Shown here in pieces: positions 8,390 through 20,589 of a stretch of DNA of 64,000 nucleotides. Every line of letters begins with the position of its first letter. Position 1 is the stretch's first letter. This DNA comes from Halictus rubicundus (Eukaryota > Arthropoda > Insecta > Hymenoptera > Halictidae), in contig NC_135155.1 in the NCBI RefSeq assembly GCF_050948215.1, forward strand, positions 11,612,001 through 11,676,000, written 5' to 3'. A model generated the notes under the pieces. The model worked only from the letters and a program-made list of their open reading frames with translations. It searched no databases and was not told the DNA's origin. The translations under genes and the position numbers were made by a program.

Positions 8390-9890
8390 GAGCACCTCTT
8401 CGGTGCTTTAGGAACAACTAAACCACGCCCACTCGAGGCAGGCCACGCCTACTTTACGCTAAGGTCTGGTCTTCCATCAAGACTATTTTGACAAGATTCA
8501 AAATCTACGCTGCTCTAAATTAAACATGAACAGAGACTGTCTCGTGGAACACTGCACTCCCTCGATCGAAATGCAGAACAGTGGAGCCACGCCTACTTTA
8601 CGTTAAAACAGTAAGGTGGATAGCCTTCTGTCAGGACTTTGGCAAGATTCAGAAAGATCTCGTTACTTACATATCGTTTTAAATTAGACGCGGACATTGT
8701 ATATTGCCCCATGGAGCAACCCTTTTTAGTTCAACAGGCGTTCAGCCACGCCTACTATGCATAAAAATAATAAGGTAGACCATTTTGTTTCAGGACTGAC
8801 ACAAGATCTATAGAGGTTTTCTGTATTAAGCGTGAGTTACAGATTGTGTCACGAAGCATTTATTGCCTCAGCTACGTTGAGAGCAACGAAACCACGCCTA
8901 CCTGACGTAAGGAGAACAAGGTAGTCTTCTTTCAGAACTGTAATAATGTTTATAGAGTTTCCGTTTCGTGTGGACCTACTAAAGTACTGTCACGGCTTCA
9001 TTAAAGTCAGAGGAACCACGCCCACTTGATGCAAAGAGATCAAGGTAGGTATCCACCTCTCAGGGCTTCAAACAAGATTTAAGGAGATTCCGCTGCTTCC
9101 ACATTGGTCTATATTAGGTATGGAATCGAATTGCTCCACGGAACCCTGCCCTCGCTTGTTTGAAATCAAGAGAAATGGAACCACGCCTATTCTAGAACTG
9201 ATCACGCCTACTTTACGCAAAGAGGACAAGATGGGTAATTTTCTGCAGGACTTTGAACGGATTGAAGAAGGTCCCGCGGTTTTCGGATCCCTTGAGATCA
9301 AACATGAGCAGAGATTGCTCCACGGGACGCTGCCCAGGGTACCATTAAAAGCGGCGAGACCACGCCTACTTGACACGATGAGAGTAAGGATAGTCTTCTG
9401 CCAGAACTCTGGTAAGATTTATAGCGGTTCCTCTGGATTTAGCGTGGACACAGATTACTCTATCGACCATTACCTCGGCCGAATTTAGAGAAACGGAGCC
9501 ACGCCTACCTTGGCCGAAGAGAGCAAGGTAGGAGAACGTCTTACGACTGAATCTTACATCTGATCTTACTAGGACGTTTTAAACATTGTTCTCAATTAAA
9601 TACAGATACAGATTACCCTGTTGAACAACTTTCTCTCGCTGAATTGAAAACAAGATCAGTGAAACCACGCCTACTCTAGACAGGACACGCCTACTCTGCG
9701 TATAGGGAATATGGTAGATGATCATCTCTCAGGATTTTGACAAGATTCAAGAAGGTTCTGCTTCTTCTAGATTCCTATAGATCGAAGACGGGCTCAAATG
9801 ATCCCGAGAGGCGCTACATTGAGTGCTTCAAGAGCAACAAAACCACGCCCACAGAAACTTGACCACGCCCACTTTGTAAAGAGAGAAAGA
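8390..9890. repeat. Diverged tandem array, about 155-bp unit, with CCACGCCYAC-type motif
   Basis: Motif positions: 8423, 8443, 8587, 8746, 8892, 9016, 9181, 9202, 9360, 9499, 9665, 9685, 9843 and 9863, each matching CCACGCCYAC with at most one change. Unit spacing is about 124-179 bp. Four units carry the motif twice, 20-21 bp apart. Between motifs the units share an AAGGTAG-like block, a TTCTNNCAGGACT-like block, GACAAGATT and a CAGAGATTG-like block. Copies are diverged, so the array is old. Confidence 0.85.
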
Positions 9891-10474
9891 GCAAGGCATT
9901 CCGGTGACGAAAAAGTTCCGCGTGGTCTAAGGTTTAAAAAATTAGTCCGGATTTGGAGCGTTCTCCCTTGAAAAGAGCCGGTGGCGCGTTCTCGCATTCG
10001 CTCGGTCTAAAATCGACGCGGCCCGGGATCGATTTGGCCTCGTCCCGCGCGTATCAATTCCGTGAAAGCCACGAGTTTGACACGGTTTACCACTTTCAAT
10101 GGCTCGAGCGACATCGGTCGAGCAAACGGTAAAACGCGCGCGTAACTTAACGATCGCGTCTGTCACGACGTAAAACGCGAGCACTCGACCCTTTAGAATT
10201 CGTTCGACATCGGTAAATGAAGGGCTTCCGGCCGCGTTACTCGCGTACTCCTCGCGTCCTCTCGTCGTGCAGTGTCTCGTTTCAAAAATCGGGAAGCTTC
10301 TACGCGGAGGGGCTGACGTCCAATTTTTTACTACCACGCGATTTATTAATCTTTTTATTCATCACTTTTTTTATTAATCATTTTTCTTTCCTATACGATC
10401 TTAACAAATTGAAAATATTAAATCGGTGCTCCGATATATCTACCCCGAGACTGTTTTAATTTCTTTGAAATTTA

Positions 10475-10704
10475 TTAACACTTTGACTGCCAAACTAGAA
10501 ACCTCAAAAATTCCATAAAATCAAAGTAAGTTATTTAATGAAATAAGAATGGAAAATAATTCGAGTAGTCCCCCAACTTTCTTGCATTTTACAGATCCTA
10601 ATCAAATTTGGTACGATAAATATATTAACGTAAAAAGTCATTTTAAAACCTGAACAAATAATTCCGTTACCCACATATGGGTGACATGCCAGTCAACGTG
10701 TTAA
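10475..10704. mobile_element. TTAA-flanked MITE, complete copy
   Basis: The ends TTAACACTTTGACTGCC and GCCAGTCAACGTGTTAA are inverted repeats with TTAA on both sides. It is 230 bp. The inner sequence is shared with the partial copy at 28391-28565. Confidence 0.8.
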
Positions 10705-11296
10705 ACTAGAAGTATTTACATCGAAGCGTTTCCGTTCGGTATTATCGTCGTTTTAAATTCCGGAGGAAATGGAACAAAACAATTATTACTGCTTTTTTTT
10801 ATGAGTACAGATGTAAAGACAGATATTTTTGGGCCGGTTTCATGGACAAGTTTGTAGCTTCTATTTCGAAAGCGGTGGTTACGTTGAACGCGATTTTCTA
10901 TTCGAATTATCGCAAAAGCGGCGCAGGCAGGTTCGAAGCGTATCGGAAGAGGGTGGAAGCGACCGGCGTGTATCGCGCGCGATCGAAAATAGCATCCGCT
11001 GCAGCCGCAGCCTAATTGTTTCGCGGTGAAACGAAAGCGTTGTTATCGCGGTCGGCGGGAATGGTCGCGGACGCGCGGATTCGACGATAATTCGAAATAA
11101 GTTAAGCCAAGCTTCCGGTGTGTTATTTATCAACTTCAAGCGTTAATTGCTCGGTAGAATGGGCCGGTGCCGCTGGCCTTAGTCGACGCGAATTCAGATC
11201 GATGCGACACGTCGCGTCGCACGGCCGGCCCGCGCCCGGTGATTTATCATCGTCATCGCGCTGACTGATCCACACAGGCGCAACGCTATGCGTCAG

Positions 11297-11325
11297 AGCC
11301 TAGAGCCTAGAGCCTAAAGCCTACA
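11297..11325. repeat. Short AGAGCCT-type microsatellite
   Basis: Four imperfect copies of a 7-bp unit (AGAGCCT, with AAAGCCT and ACAGCC variants). Confidence 0.7.
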
Positions 11326-13185
11326 GCCGAGTTGGTGCGCGTTCTTTCTCTTAATTGTCGGATTGCCGCGGTCACGGCACACGCTTCTAACTCGTGACAA
11401 GTTCGCGGCACACGACCGACATTTTCCACCGGAACCAGAACGAATTTGGACCGCTGTGCGACGCGACGTGCTTGAAAAAACTGACCCGTGGCACGGACAA
11501 ATCGACGGGAATCGATCAACGATACCACAGCATTCTCTCTCCGTAACGGTGAAAACTTCGGGCCTGCGGAGTCACAGTCCTGGAAGAGGCGCTACGCTCT
11601 TTGCAGTATTCCGAACGCGGAGAAGGATAGCGATTGAAAAAAGAAAGGTTGACCGTTGTCATATCCAAAAATCAAATTTCCTTATTTTTGGTTTTCCCAC
11701 AATGAAACTTTTACTTTTATTCGTCCCGTTTCTCTGACTAAAATCGCACCGAGCGCGATATAATTACGACCGTGATTACGCCACCGACTTGCAGATTTAA
11801 ATCATTTAATTGTCGAATAGATTCTACTAAATATGATTAACATGCTTCTATAGAAACCATACAGCGTGGCCCACCTAAAACACAGTCTCCTAATTGTAAA
11901 GTACCTCCATTAATTGTGTGTAATTTTTTGGACATTAATTTCATATTTAATTTGAACTGTGGGAATCAGAGATCAGCTATGACACATGCAAAGGAAAAAT
12001 GCGAGGTGATTTAATATTATATTTGTCGAGCTCCATCGTGTACGGCAATTCGATCTTTTACAGAAGTGCATCGGTGCAGACAGGAAATGTATTTGAAATT
12101 TTTTACTATAACGGAAAGCTACGATTTTTAAAAATTATTTTGTTTTTTTTTTCGTGTCATTCTGAGAAAAAACTATTCTCGTGCACAATGCCGAAAAAGC
12201 ATTTCAGGAAATATTGTATGAAATACGTGTAAAATTGGTTGTATCGTATAAAATTTATTTGTTACGATATCCACGAACGGGGATTAATGACCTTAACGAT
12301 AGCACTGTTGGTATACATACCAGCGGCGTGACAGGCACTTTGACACGCAGAAGCAAGCAATTTCAACAGAAACATTGCAACGTTCCATTGAAAAAACAAA
12401 ATTGCAACTTCGCTTTGTAACTGCGCCGATGCATTTCGGTGAAAAATCGAACCGCTTGACGATAGAGCCTGAATAAATAATGAAAAATTGTCGCCTGCAG
12501 TTTTTATCTATCCGCAATAGAAACAGAGTTATGGCTCAGCCCAGTAACTAGATTTACATTTGCATAGGCTTGTTGCAATGGACGATCAATTTGTTAGAAT
12601 CCCTCTCTATGAAAGATATATTTATTGTTCGTGTGGCGGACAATGCTGCTACATCTATTTATAATTTACAAATATTGACATACAAATGTTTGCGAATATT
12701 TTAATGCAAAACATTCTTCATGATTTATCGATCGACGTCATTCGAATTACTTAGAAAATATTTTTTAAGAGAAATCAATAAAAAAACAATCACATTTTCC
12801 TTACAGGCTGAACATTTCTGGAGACATACGTGCACGCCTAGGTTATCATAAGATGATTATGCAGAAAAAGATGGCAAGACGTATCAGATAATTCACATAT
12901 TAATTAAGAACCGGACGCGTTTAACCCATTTGCATCAGAAGGAAGAGTAATTTTCTTCTTCAACAATTTCGCGTGTAGATTAGACTAATTGCTTTTCTAA
13001 ATTGTTCGCGTTAACTCGCGACGTCAGCTAAGAAGCTAATGCGCTCTGCCGATAACGATCAGAAAAACTGTGCGAGTAACAGTGATGCGAGTGATAGTGA
13101 CAAGGCGCGTTTCTCAACGTTAACGATGCGAACGGGTTAAACGGTGGAATGGACAAGTCTCCTTGAAATATTTCTTGGCACTGAC

Positions 13186-13354
13186 CGTTGACAACGTGCA
13201 CTTTGATCCTGCTGGGATTCGCGTTGCTTGGCTGGCAGGTGTAGATCCCGGAGTCGCTCGGCACGGCTTTCTGGATCATTAACCGGCTGGTCGTTTCAGG
13301 GCCTTTCTCCGTCACCAGGCTGATACCGCCGCGCGGCGAGTCGAAATTAATTAT
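13186..13354 (-). CDS. dpr: Dpr exon 5: second half of Ig2
   Basis: The acceptor is TGTTCGTCCAG|ATAATT. The exon is 169 nt and encodes IINFDSPRGGISLVTEKG, ETTSRLMIQKAVPSDSGIY and TCQPSNANPSRIKVHVVN. The donor AACG|GTCAGT is a weak version of the consensus. It leaves one base that completes Glu with the next exon, and the next exon begins with the expected HPAAM block, which supports this choice. If the donor were skipped, the frame would run on to a stop at 13028 with no recognisable sequence. Confidence 0.93.
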
Positions 13355-13439
13355 CTGGACGAACAGATAAAATTACTTTTACATTCGCATCCCACAGACT
13401 CGCCGACAGACATCGTTGGGAGCACGGAAGATAGCGCAA

Positions 13440-13628
13440 TCCGTGATTAACTCCTTACACTGCAATTTACTTAAAAGCGTGTACGCATCAAATTCAATTT
13501 CTCTTGGTTCTAATAATTTTTTTGTTGCTGTCAGTCCGTGATTAACTGCTTACACTCCAATTTACTTAAAAGCGTGTACGCTTAATTTTTCGTCATTCTA
13601 ACAATTCTTTTGTTGCTATCAGTCTCCT
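13440..13628. repeat. Tandem duplication, 95-bp unit, two copies
   Basis: The units begin TCCGTGATTAACTCCTTACA (13440) and TCCGTGATTAACTGCTTACA (13535), and both contain TTACTTAAAAGCGTGTACGC. Confidence 0.85.
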
Positions 13629-14419
13629 TGTTTCCCTTTTAAGAACAAACAGGTGTTCGGGAACGATCAGGACGATTTAGAACAGAGAACTAGCTTCCAC
13701 ATTTGTCCGCTGTCCCTGCGCCACCAGCCGAATTTCCAAAAAATACAGTGAAAGATCCTTTCAGAGATTCGAAATCGAGGCAATGAATTTCGGCATCGGT
13801 GGGAACACAGTTTTCGAAGAGGGGAATATACACGGACGCGTTCCCTTGTAGCAGCTACTCTCGCGAGAAACGCGGCAAGTAATCGACGACCACTTCGAAA
13901 AAGCAAGAACCAAAGACATTAAGGGGAACAGACTCGAAATGGCTACAATTTATTTCCTGGATTACGTCCGAATTGCTTTCACACTAGCCGAAAGAATTGC
14001 ATTCGCTTGTCGGTCGCAAATTGTACCGGCACTCCTGCAGGGGAGCCTTCTAAACCGGGACGGAATTGGACTATCCGGTTTCTTAATTGCGAGCGACCAT
14101 TCGTCGATGTCAGGCGATCGATATTTCATATACAGCGGCTCTGCTGGCTATTCGAACGCTAAGTTTCCCATTTTCGAAGGGTTGGCGATATTTAACCCCT
14201 CGCCGGAACGTTTTCTTCGCGGTAATTGCAATTTCGTACTCCCCTAGAATTTCCTTGGGAGAGAAGGAAAATTGGTATTGTATCAGGTGTGCGCAGACGT
14301 TTCCTTCTCAATCGATCATGCAGAATGACTAGACCGCGGATTTTATGCATTTGTAGCGGAAGACGCGTTTTAAAGTAGCCAATGGATTAAGAGAATTGAG
14401 AAGCATCGATGTACAATCT

Positions 14420-14530
14420 TTACTCGATATATGTCCGGTATATCTAGCCGATAAAAGTCCCAGGACTACCCACACTGCCGCAGGGTATACCCCGTGAGGG
14501 GTATAATACTGACAGGGGTGTGTCAGTGTG
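14420..14530. mobile_element. MITE family 2 fragment
   Basis: One arm with TTTACTCGATATATGTCC, TAGCCGATAAAAGTCCCAGG and the centre GGGTATACCCCG. The other arm is missing. Better copies are at 15308-15480 and 22965-23153. Confidence 0.6.
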
Positions 14531-14677
14531 AGACCACTACTAATCGAATAACAAAACTTCTTTACTTTTCATTATTTTTTATGGGACTTTCACCAACATA
14601 TTCCCAACATAAATATGATATAATTCCGATGATACTTGTGTAACGAACGATGCAAGTCACTTCCCATTACAATTATA

Positions 14678-15097
14678 CAGGGTGTTCGACCACAGGTGAG
14701 AGAAAATTCAAGGGGTGGTTTTCCATGAGAATATGAGACGAAAATGGAGAGTAAAAATATTGTGATTTCGGCTTCGTTTTCTAGTTATTAACCATTAAAA
14801 ATCCGCCTGGAATGCGGCAACCCGGCCAACAGAGGTGTACGGTGTGTACGTCATAAAGGCGCGCGACAGTCACGAATCAAGTGACGTCAAAGCCAAACCA
14901 TTGGATGCATGCGAGGACCCCCTTTGATAGGTGACCGTCGCGCACCTTTATGGCGTAAGCCACGTACACTTCTGTTGGCCGGTTGCCGCATTTTAGGCGG
15001 ACTTTTTCATTGCAATTTCTTTATTCTTCATTTTCGTCTTCTATCGTATCGGTGAACCACCCCTTCAATTTTCTCTCACCTGTGGTCGAGCACACTG
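14678..15097. mobile_element. Foldback MITE, family 3
   Basis: Begins CAGGGTGTTCGACCACAGG and ends CCTGTGGTCGAGCACACTG. The inverted arms span the whole element. It carries TACGTCAT (14847) and TGACGTCA (14882), at places equivalent to those in the 2598-3100 copy. Confidence 0.85.
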
Positions 15098-15307
15098 CAT
15101 TAACGGAAAATGATTGTAAATCTGATCCGAATTATATCGTGTTCGGTATCATTCTCATTATAAAAATGCCACGATCATGTCGGTGGAAGTCCCAACAGTG
15201 AATAATGAAAACTGAAGATGTTTTATTATTTTGGTATTATGTTTACACTCCTCGGCGACCGAGGGCACTCGAGCTTCGCTGTTTTTTATGTTACAAAGAA
15301 ACGACAC

Positions 15308-15480
15308 ACAGTCTTCACTCGATACATGTCCCAAATATCTAGCCGATAAAAGTCCCAGAACTATCCCCACTGAGTGAGTCCTTTTCTACGTGCGGCAGTG
15401 TATCAAAGAATAGTATCTTCCAGCCGATACATGTCCCTGGCCAGACCCGTGTTTTGGGCATATATCGAGTAGGCACTGTG
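15308..15480. mobile_element. MITE family 2
   Basis: The inverted ends CACAGTCTTCACTCGATACA and CATATATCGAGTAGGCACTG bound a 173-bp non-coding element with internal arms TAGCCGATAAAAGTCCCAG and CAGCCGATACATGTCCC. Confidence 0.75.
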
Positions 15481-16426
15481 CTCACTAAAATTTTTAAAGA
15501 AGTGACAAATTTTTTGCCGGTGCCGCTGGACAATGAAACGGAGGGGAAATTCGGGCGGCAAATATGAGTTTTCTTGGTCGCGGAACGGAAACATGTTTTG
15601 CGAGCGGATCGAGCGTTTTCGTATCCGCCGGAACATGGACGGGGATTTGCCGGTGGTGATTCGCCGATGGCATATCGGCGCGGTTAAAATGAAGCAATAT
15701 TGGATCCTCGGGTACAACGCAGTCTTCGGATCGCAATCATTTCTTCAAAGGCACCGGTTCGCGGCGGCATTCTCATATTTCCGTGGAAACTGCGTCGCAG
15801 AACGGAACGAAACGGAACAGAGCCGAGCAGAGTCATGTAATACCGTTGCCTCTTGCGAAGACAAACGGTCTTTTGCTTCATGGTTCGCGAGAAGAATGGT
15901 AAAGAGGTAGGTGTTGTGCCGTTGTGCGTGTCGCGTTTTCCTCGACGTATTCCCTTTGAGCTCGCACAAAGGACCTCGCCTGAGCGCGAAATGAACGGAG
16001 AATACGTTCGAGTCTGTGCGACGAGCGTAGCATTAGGTCGTTAACCAAGTTCCGCGGATTTTTACTTTGAAACGGGACCGGCGCGCACGATTCTTTCTTT
16101 TAATCGATGCGATGATTCAAACCGGCTCTGACAACTCTCTTCCTTTGACGATACCTTGCTGGGAATCTACGCCGGCGCTTCTCTCGCGGAAAATGATCGG
16201 TAGAGATACTAAACGGGATTTCAGAAAGAATTATTTGAACGTATATTGTAAACGAGAAATGGCACTGCGAAGAGTACTCGATCAAACAAATTAAACCACC
16301 ATCGGTACATTCATTCGTGTGTTTGACACGTGGAAAATTTCATCGATCACCGTGCAGGGGCAAATGTACACGGTGATAAATAGATTGCGAACTTTATGCG
16401 TTTATGACAAAAACGAGTCGACGACG

Positions 16427-16664
16427 TACACTACCGCTCAAAAGTACCCGGATACTCCGCGGTGGATAGGTCGATGAATCTCGTATTTAATTCTAGTGTA
16501 GTATTGGTAAGTTCCACGTACGTAATTTCTAATTTAAAACGTTAGATATTTCATAAGGAACTAATAAAAATCGATTTTAGTCACTATTTTAGGCACTGAA
16601 ATAACTTTTATGCAATGCTAATACATATTTCGCAAGTGTCCGGATACTTTTGAGCGGTACTGTA
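16427..16664. mobile_element. Tc1/mariner-type MITE flanked by TA
   Basis: The ends CACTACCGCTCAAAAGTACC and TCCGGATACTTTTGAGCGGT are inverted repeats between TA dinucleotides. It is about 235 bp and non-coding. It is inserted in a fragment of the family 6 repeat (16383-16426). A second copy is at 33836-34048. Confidence 0.85.
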
Positions 16665-16939
16665 TCATTTCACTGTTTCCAACTCGATCAATTCTTGTAT
16701 TTTCCATGAAAATCAACAGTCTAGTAATAAAATTCTTTTAGTAGTTTTGTTCTTCGGTCTTGACGATGAAGAAAACGGAACGAGCACAGGTCTTGGAAAC
16801 GATTTAAAAAAAAAAAGAGCCGTGCTTCTATCGCCAAAGAAACAGCTGTATGTACAATCACTTTATCGATCCATTGTGTATACATGCGAAAACTGATTTC
16901 ACATAGGAGATATCATGGAAAACAGTCCAGTATGCTCAC

Positions 16940-17067
16940 CTCTGAGTTGTGACTCCAGGACATCGTGGGCGGCGGTTCCGGAGCGAACTTCACCACGCAG
17001 GTCAGGTTAATGGTGCTGCCTTTGTTAACGAACAGGTCGGGCGCTCCGACGATAACGGTAACTGGCT
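16940..17067 (-). CDS. dpr: Dpr exon 4: first half of Ig2
   Basis: The acceptor is GATTTTTGCAG|AGCCAG and the donor CTCAGAG|GTGAGC. The exon is 128 nt; with the carried-over base it gives 43 codons: EPVTVIVGAPDLFVNKGST, then INLTCVVKFAPEPPPTMSW and SHNSE. The Cys of LTC and Trp of MSW are the Ig2 core residues, and NLT is an N-glycosylation sequon. It is too short and split to stand out as an open frame; splice sites and homology define it. Confidence 0.93.
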
Positions 17068-17583
17068 CTGCAAAAATCGAGTTTCAACTGTTTATTGGAA
17101 TTCTGGCAGAAACTGCGCTCAACGCGTGGCCCCCAGTAGCGCAGCTCAATGATGTTTCAGGCGTCGCGAAACAGTGCCGCGACTAAACCAATTCGAAGCG
17201 GTCCAAGTTGTCGTTTCGCCGGCAAACTTGAATTAATAATGTCAATTAATTAGAGTTGTCTTTCTTTCAGGGTAGATTTAGATCGAATTGGGACAAATGG
17301 TCGTTGACCTTTCAACGTTTCACCAACCGAGTGTCTATCCAAATCTTCATGTATTTATAGAAATATATATTTTAAAGGATCTGCAGTTTATTTAATTTCC
17401 TCAATGATTAAGTGACAATGTGAGCGAGCAGTTTCATTTCTCTTGAAATAAAGGAAATTCTACTTCGTTTAGAAGAATTTATGGAACCATTTGATATCAA
17501 ATGGAAGGAAGCCATTTTGTCGAGTACTTTCTTGAATTTTGTGGATCACTCGAGGGAATAACGTGCGAATGATAAAGTATAAA

Positions 17584-18010
17584 ACTTTAATGAATCGGTG
17601 AGCGTAATCATTTTTCTTTTCCAAGAATTCCTAGTTTCATTTGCGGACTCCGCTTTTATACTTTTACATGCAATTTTAACGAATCGGCGAATGTAATAAT
17701 TTTTTTTGGAGAATCGGTAGTTCGTTTAATTGGAGAACGCTTTGCGTTTCTAATAAATTTATATGTGATTTTAACGAATCGGCAAATGTAATAATTTTTT
17801 TGGCGAAACGGTGGTTCATTTAATTTGAGAACTGTCTGCGTTTATAATAAATTTACATGTGATTTTAACGAATCGGCAAATGTAATAATTTTTTTGGCGA
17901 ATCGGTAGTTCATTTAATTGAAGAACTGTCTGCATTTGTAATAAATTCACGTACAATTTTAACAAATCAACGAATCGAAATAACTTTCCGCGGCATCGGT
18001 AGTTCGTTGG
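17584..18010. repeat. Tandem array, 94-bp unit, about 4-5 copies
   Basis: TTTTAACGAATCGGC-type starts occur at 17674, 17769, 17863 and 17957 (periods 95, 94, 94). A more diverged unit precedes at about 17587. Each unit continues with TGTAATAATTTTTTTGG, a CGGTAGTTC block and ATAAATTTAC. The outer copies are the most diverged. Confidence 0.88.
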
Positions 18011-19354
18011 ATTTCAGAATTTTCTGCTCCAGCGATGAACAAACGCAAGAAACGAGTGCAAACAAATGCGAAGTTTACTCGTTAAAAAGATTAATGCTTT
18101 GGTCTGCATAAATGAGATACTGATCTCTCTTTTTGTCCTTGACGGAATATTCTCGGAACGAGTGTAAAAACAATTTAATCTATATATGTAAAACCTTATT
18201 TTCCATACTATCGGTATTAAGCTAAAGGTAACAAAGAACAGACGAAATTACATGGAGTTCAAAATTGTATACATTTTCATTGAAGTTTGTGGCAAAAAGC
18301 TGAAAGATAAACAGCGATCTCTATCGTTGAGAAGCCGCTGTAAATTGTAAAATCTGTGATAAATATTATTCACAAATTTCCTATTTTCCCGTGGATAAAC
18401 ACTACCAATAACGAAACGCGATATCGCGTCCGTTGGTACGTCAAAATTTCGTGGAAAATAAAATGAGAGAATACTGAAGTCAGATAAACGACTATTGTGC
18501 GTCCGAACGGACTCTGTACTGGTGGATTTAGCTCGAGCAATGAAAACCAGCACTGTTTTTCGGGTATTTTTCGATTTTCTAGTTGTTTATCGAGGGTGCG
18601 CTGCAGGCCGGCGCGGCGTTGTAAACGGTCCGACGATAGCTCGTGTAATACGATAAAGCGCGATAGAGTATAATAGGGGTCAGAGAGATATGGCCGTGTA
18701 CAAAATATTCTATAAATGGCCGATATTTTTATCGCGCACCAACAAATGGAAGCGAGCGTTGGCCAACGTTTTCCAGGTCAAGTCACCGCGATAAGATCCT
18801 CTCATTTAATAGTACGAGCCCCGTTAAAGTATCCGAGCAGTCATTAACGATACACCTGCCTAGATATACATCCTTCTACGTGAATACACGTAGGAGGGCA
18901 CACGGCCTGATTTTTCACCTGCTCCGTTTGTGTCACCCACATCGGATCTTTGTGTGAATTTTGTATGTAACCACCCCGATCAATCCGTTCCACGGTGCAT
19001 CGCTGCACAAGTCCTATCCCGAGCGCATCGATCGCGGACGCACCCCGTTTGTCCTTCCTAAAAAAAGCTTTCGAACCTCCAAAATCGTACCCGTCAAATT
19101 CATCGTTGACCTCCTGAACTTTTCGAACATTTTGTTTCGTTTTGTCGCAACCGGGCCGCCTGAGTGTTTAATTATTTTTAAGCGACGACCAGCATGCTCG
19201 ACAAAAGCGGATAAGTGCACTCGCCGCAGAATTGAAATACTGAATTATAACAGAATCACGAGTTTTTCTAGTTGTTCCTTTTTTTCACAAATATTCATGT
19301 ATTTCGTCGTTTGAAAATTCGTCACGAACGAGAAACAAAATACTTGCAGCGTTG

Positions 19355-19480
19355 TTAACACTAGGTTCACGGGACCCGTCACGGGTTCTAACATTTTTTA
19401 TTCAAAATTATTCAAATTCTAAGGATGCATACAATATTTTACTAAAGCAATAAATAACTCGTGCCAGCTACGATGTTTTT
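19355..19480 (+). mobile_element. TTAA element, left end only
   Basis: TTAACACTAGGTTCACGGGA matches the end of the element at 4870. No matching right end was found nearby. Confidence 0.5.
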
Positions 19481-20589
19481 TTTGGGGCGGGGGGAACGAT
19501 CCAGTCGCTTCTGACACGTCGTTATTGCGGAAAGTTAATGATTCGCTGTAGCGACGCGAGAACGCGTTCCGGAATCAGTGAAATAATTGACCCACATAAT
19601 GCACGGTTCATTAAATCCGCGCAGATATTGGCGTTAAATGGGTGCACGTACACATCGCATCGGCGCCGCGCCTTGATATTTATGATACCTCGGAGGCGCG
19701 CGTCAACCTTCCAAGTGAATAATGATCCCGATCCTATCGGGAACAACCTCTCCCGCGATCCATCGCGATCGGATCATCGATCGCCGAAAAGAATAACAGG
19801 ACAGCGATGAAATCGAGCGGCAACTGCATTGAAACAGATGCGCGAGAAGTTATTGCGAAATCGCTCGAGTCAGAAACTGCGATTTCAGCGCTGGCCGAAA
19901 GATTAGGGCCAAAATGATTTTTGAGAAAACGAAGATGCAGAATGTTGTAAGATTTTTAAAGAATTTAAATTTGTCGCTGGACTCGTCAAGTACCAATAAA
20001 ATGCAGAAAGTGCACGGAAATTGAGAGGAATTATTCCAAAGACTGTATTTAAATCGTTTATAAATGAACAATTTTGATTTTTGGGGGGAAATTAGAATGT
20101 TTACTGAGCATAATTATACCTATAATAATTCAATTAATAGCGATATACGTATCGAAATCAATACGCGAAAACTCCGAACCGTAATACGGCGAAATCGTAC
20201 GTTTCTATTTGTTCTAAAGAAAATTATGTCAGAGCAATAAATACGAATCTTTAAGCTTCTATGCACGATATTCAATATTAACATAAGTACATATTTACAC
20301 TAATGTTCAAAAAATTCGTTAATAACGTCCTTTACAATAATTTTTAGAGATTTTTTAAGCGTCAGTGTTCTATGCCGGTTAGTTGACTTTAATAGAGCAG
20401 AACTAGAAAGTCTCAAACAATCCCATCTTGAAATTTTCATTGCATTAAGTTCAAGCTATATAGATTTTTTCCACCTAGAATGCCCATCCGCGACACTGTG
20501 CGCTATTCTGTGTGTTCGTCGTTCTGCAAGAAAATCGCAGCTCTCTGTCGTAGCGTAAAGGCAGTTCGAGAGATGATGCATGTACTCAC

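Larger units (their letters stand above)
8318..13185 (-). other. Dpr intron 5, containing a satellite-like array
   Basis: The intron holds a tandem array at about 8390-9890, a TTAA MITE at 10475-10704 and a short AGAGCCT repeat at about 11297-11325. Positions 9900-10470 and 10705-13185 contain open frames without family signatures. I see no exon there. Confidence 0.7.
13355..16939 (-). other. Dpr intron 4
   Basis: Holds a 95-bp tandem duplication, copies of the TATACC-centred MITE family 2, a foldback MITE and a TA-flanked Tc1-like MITE, listed separately. Positions 13630-14320 and 15490-16380 show no supported feature. Confidence 0.7.
17068..20589 (-). other. Dpr intron 3
   Basis: Contains a 94-bp tandem array (17584-18010) and a TTAA element end at 19355. 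No exon or other element is recognised at 18010-19350 or 19480-20589. Confidence 0.7.

Noticed and set aside
9120..9488. Open frames on both strands inside the 155-bp array
   Set aside because: They are translations of the tandem array, with no family signature.
13028..13185. Run-on of Dpr exon 5 to a stop at 13028 as the true C-terminus
   Set aside because: The 13186 donor phase and the HPAAM exon at 8211-8317 fit the family. The run-on sequence (QCQEIFQGDL and onward) matches nothing I know.
17584..18010. Regularly spaced repeats as a CRISPR array
   Set aside because: Units are contiguous 94-bp tandem copies without unique spacers, in an insect intron.
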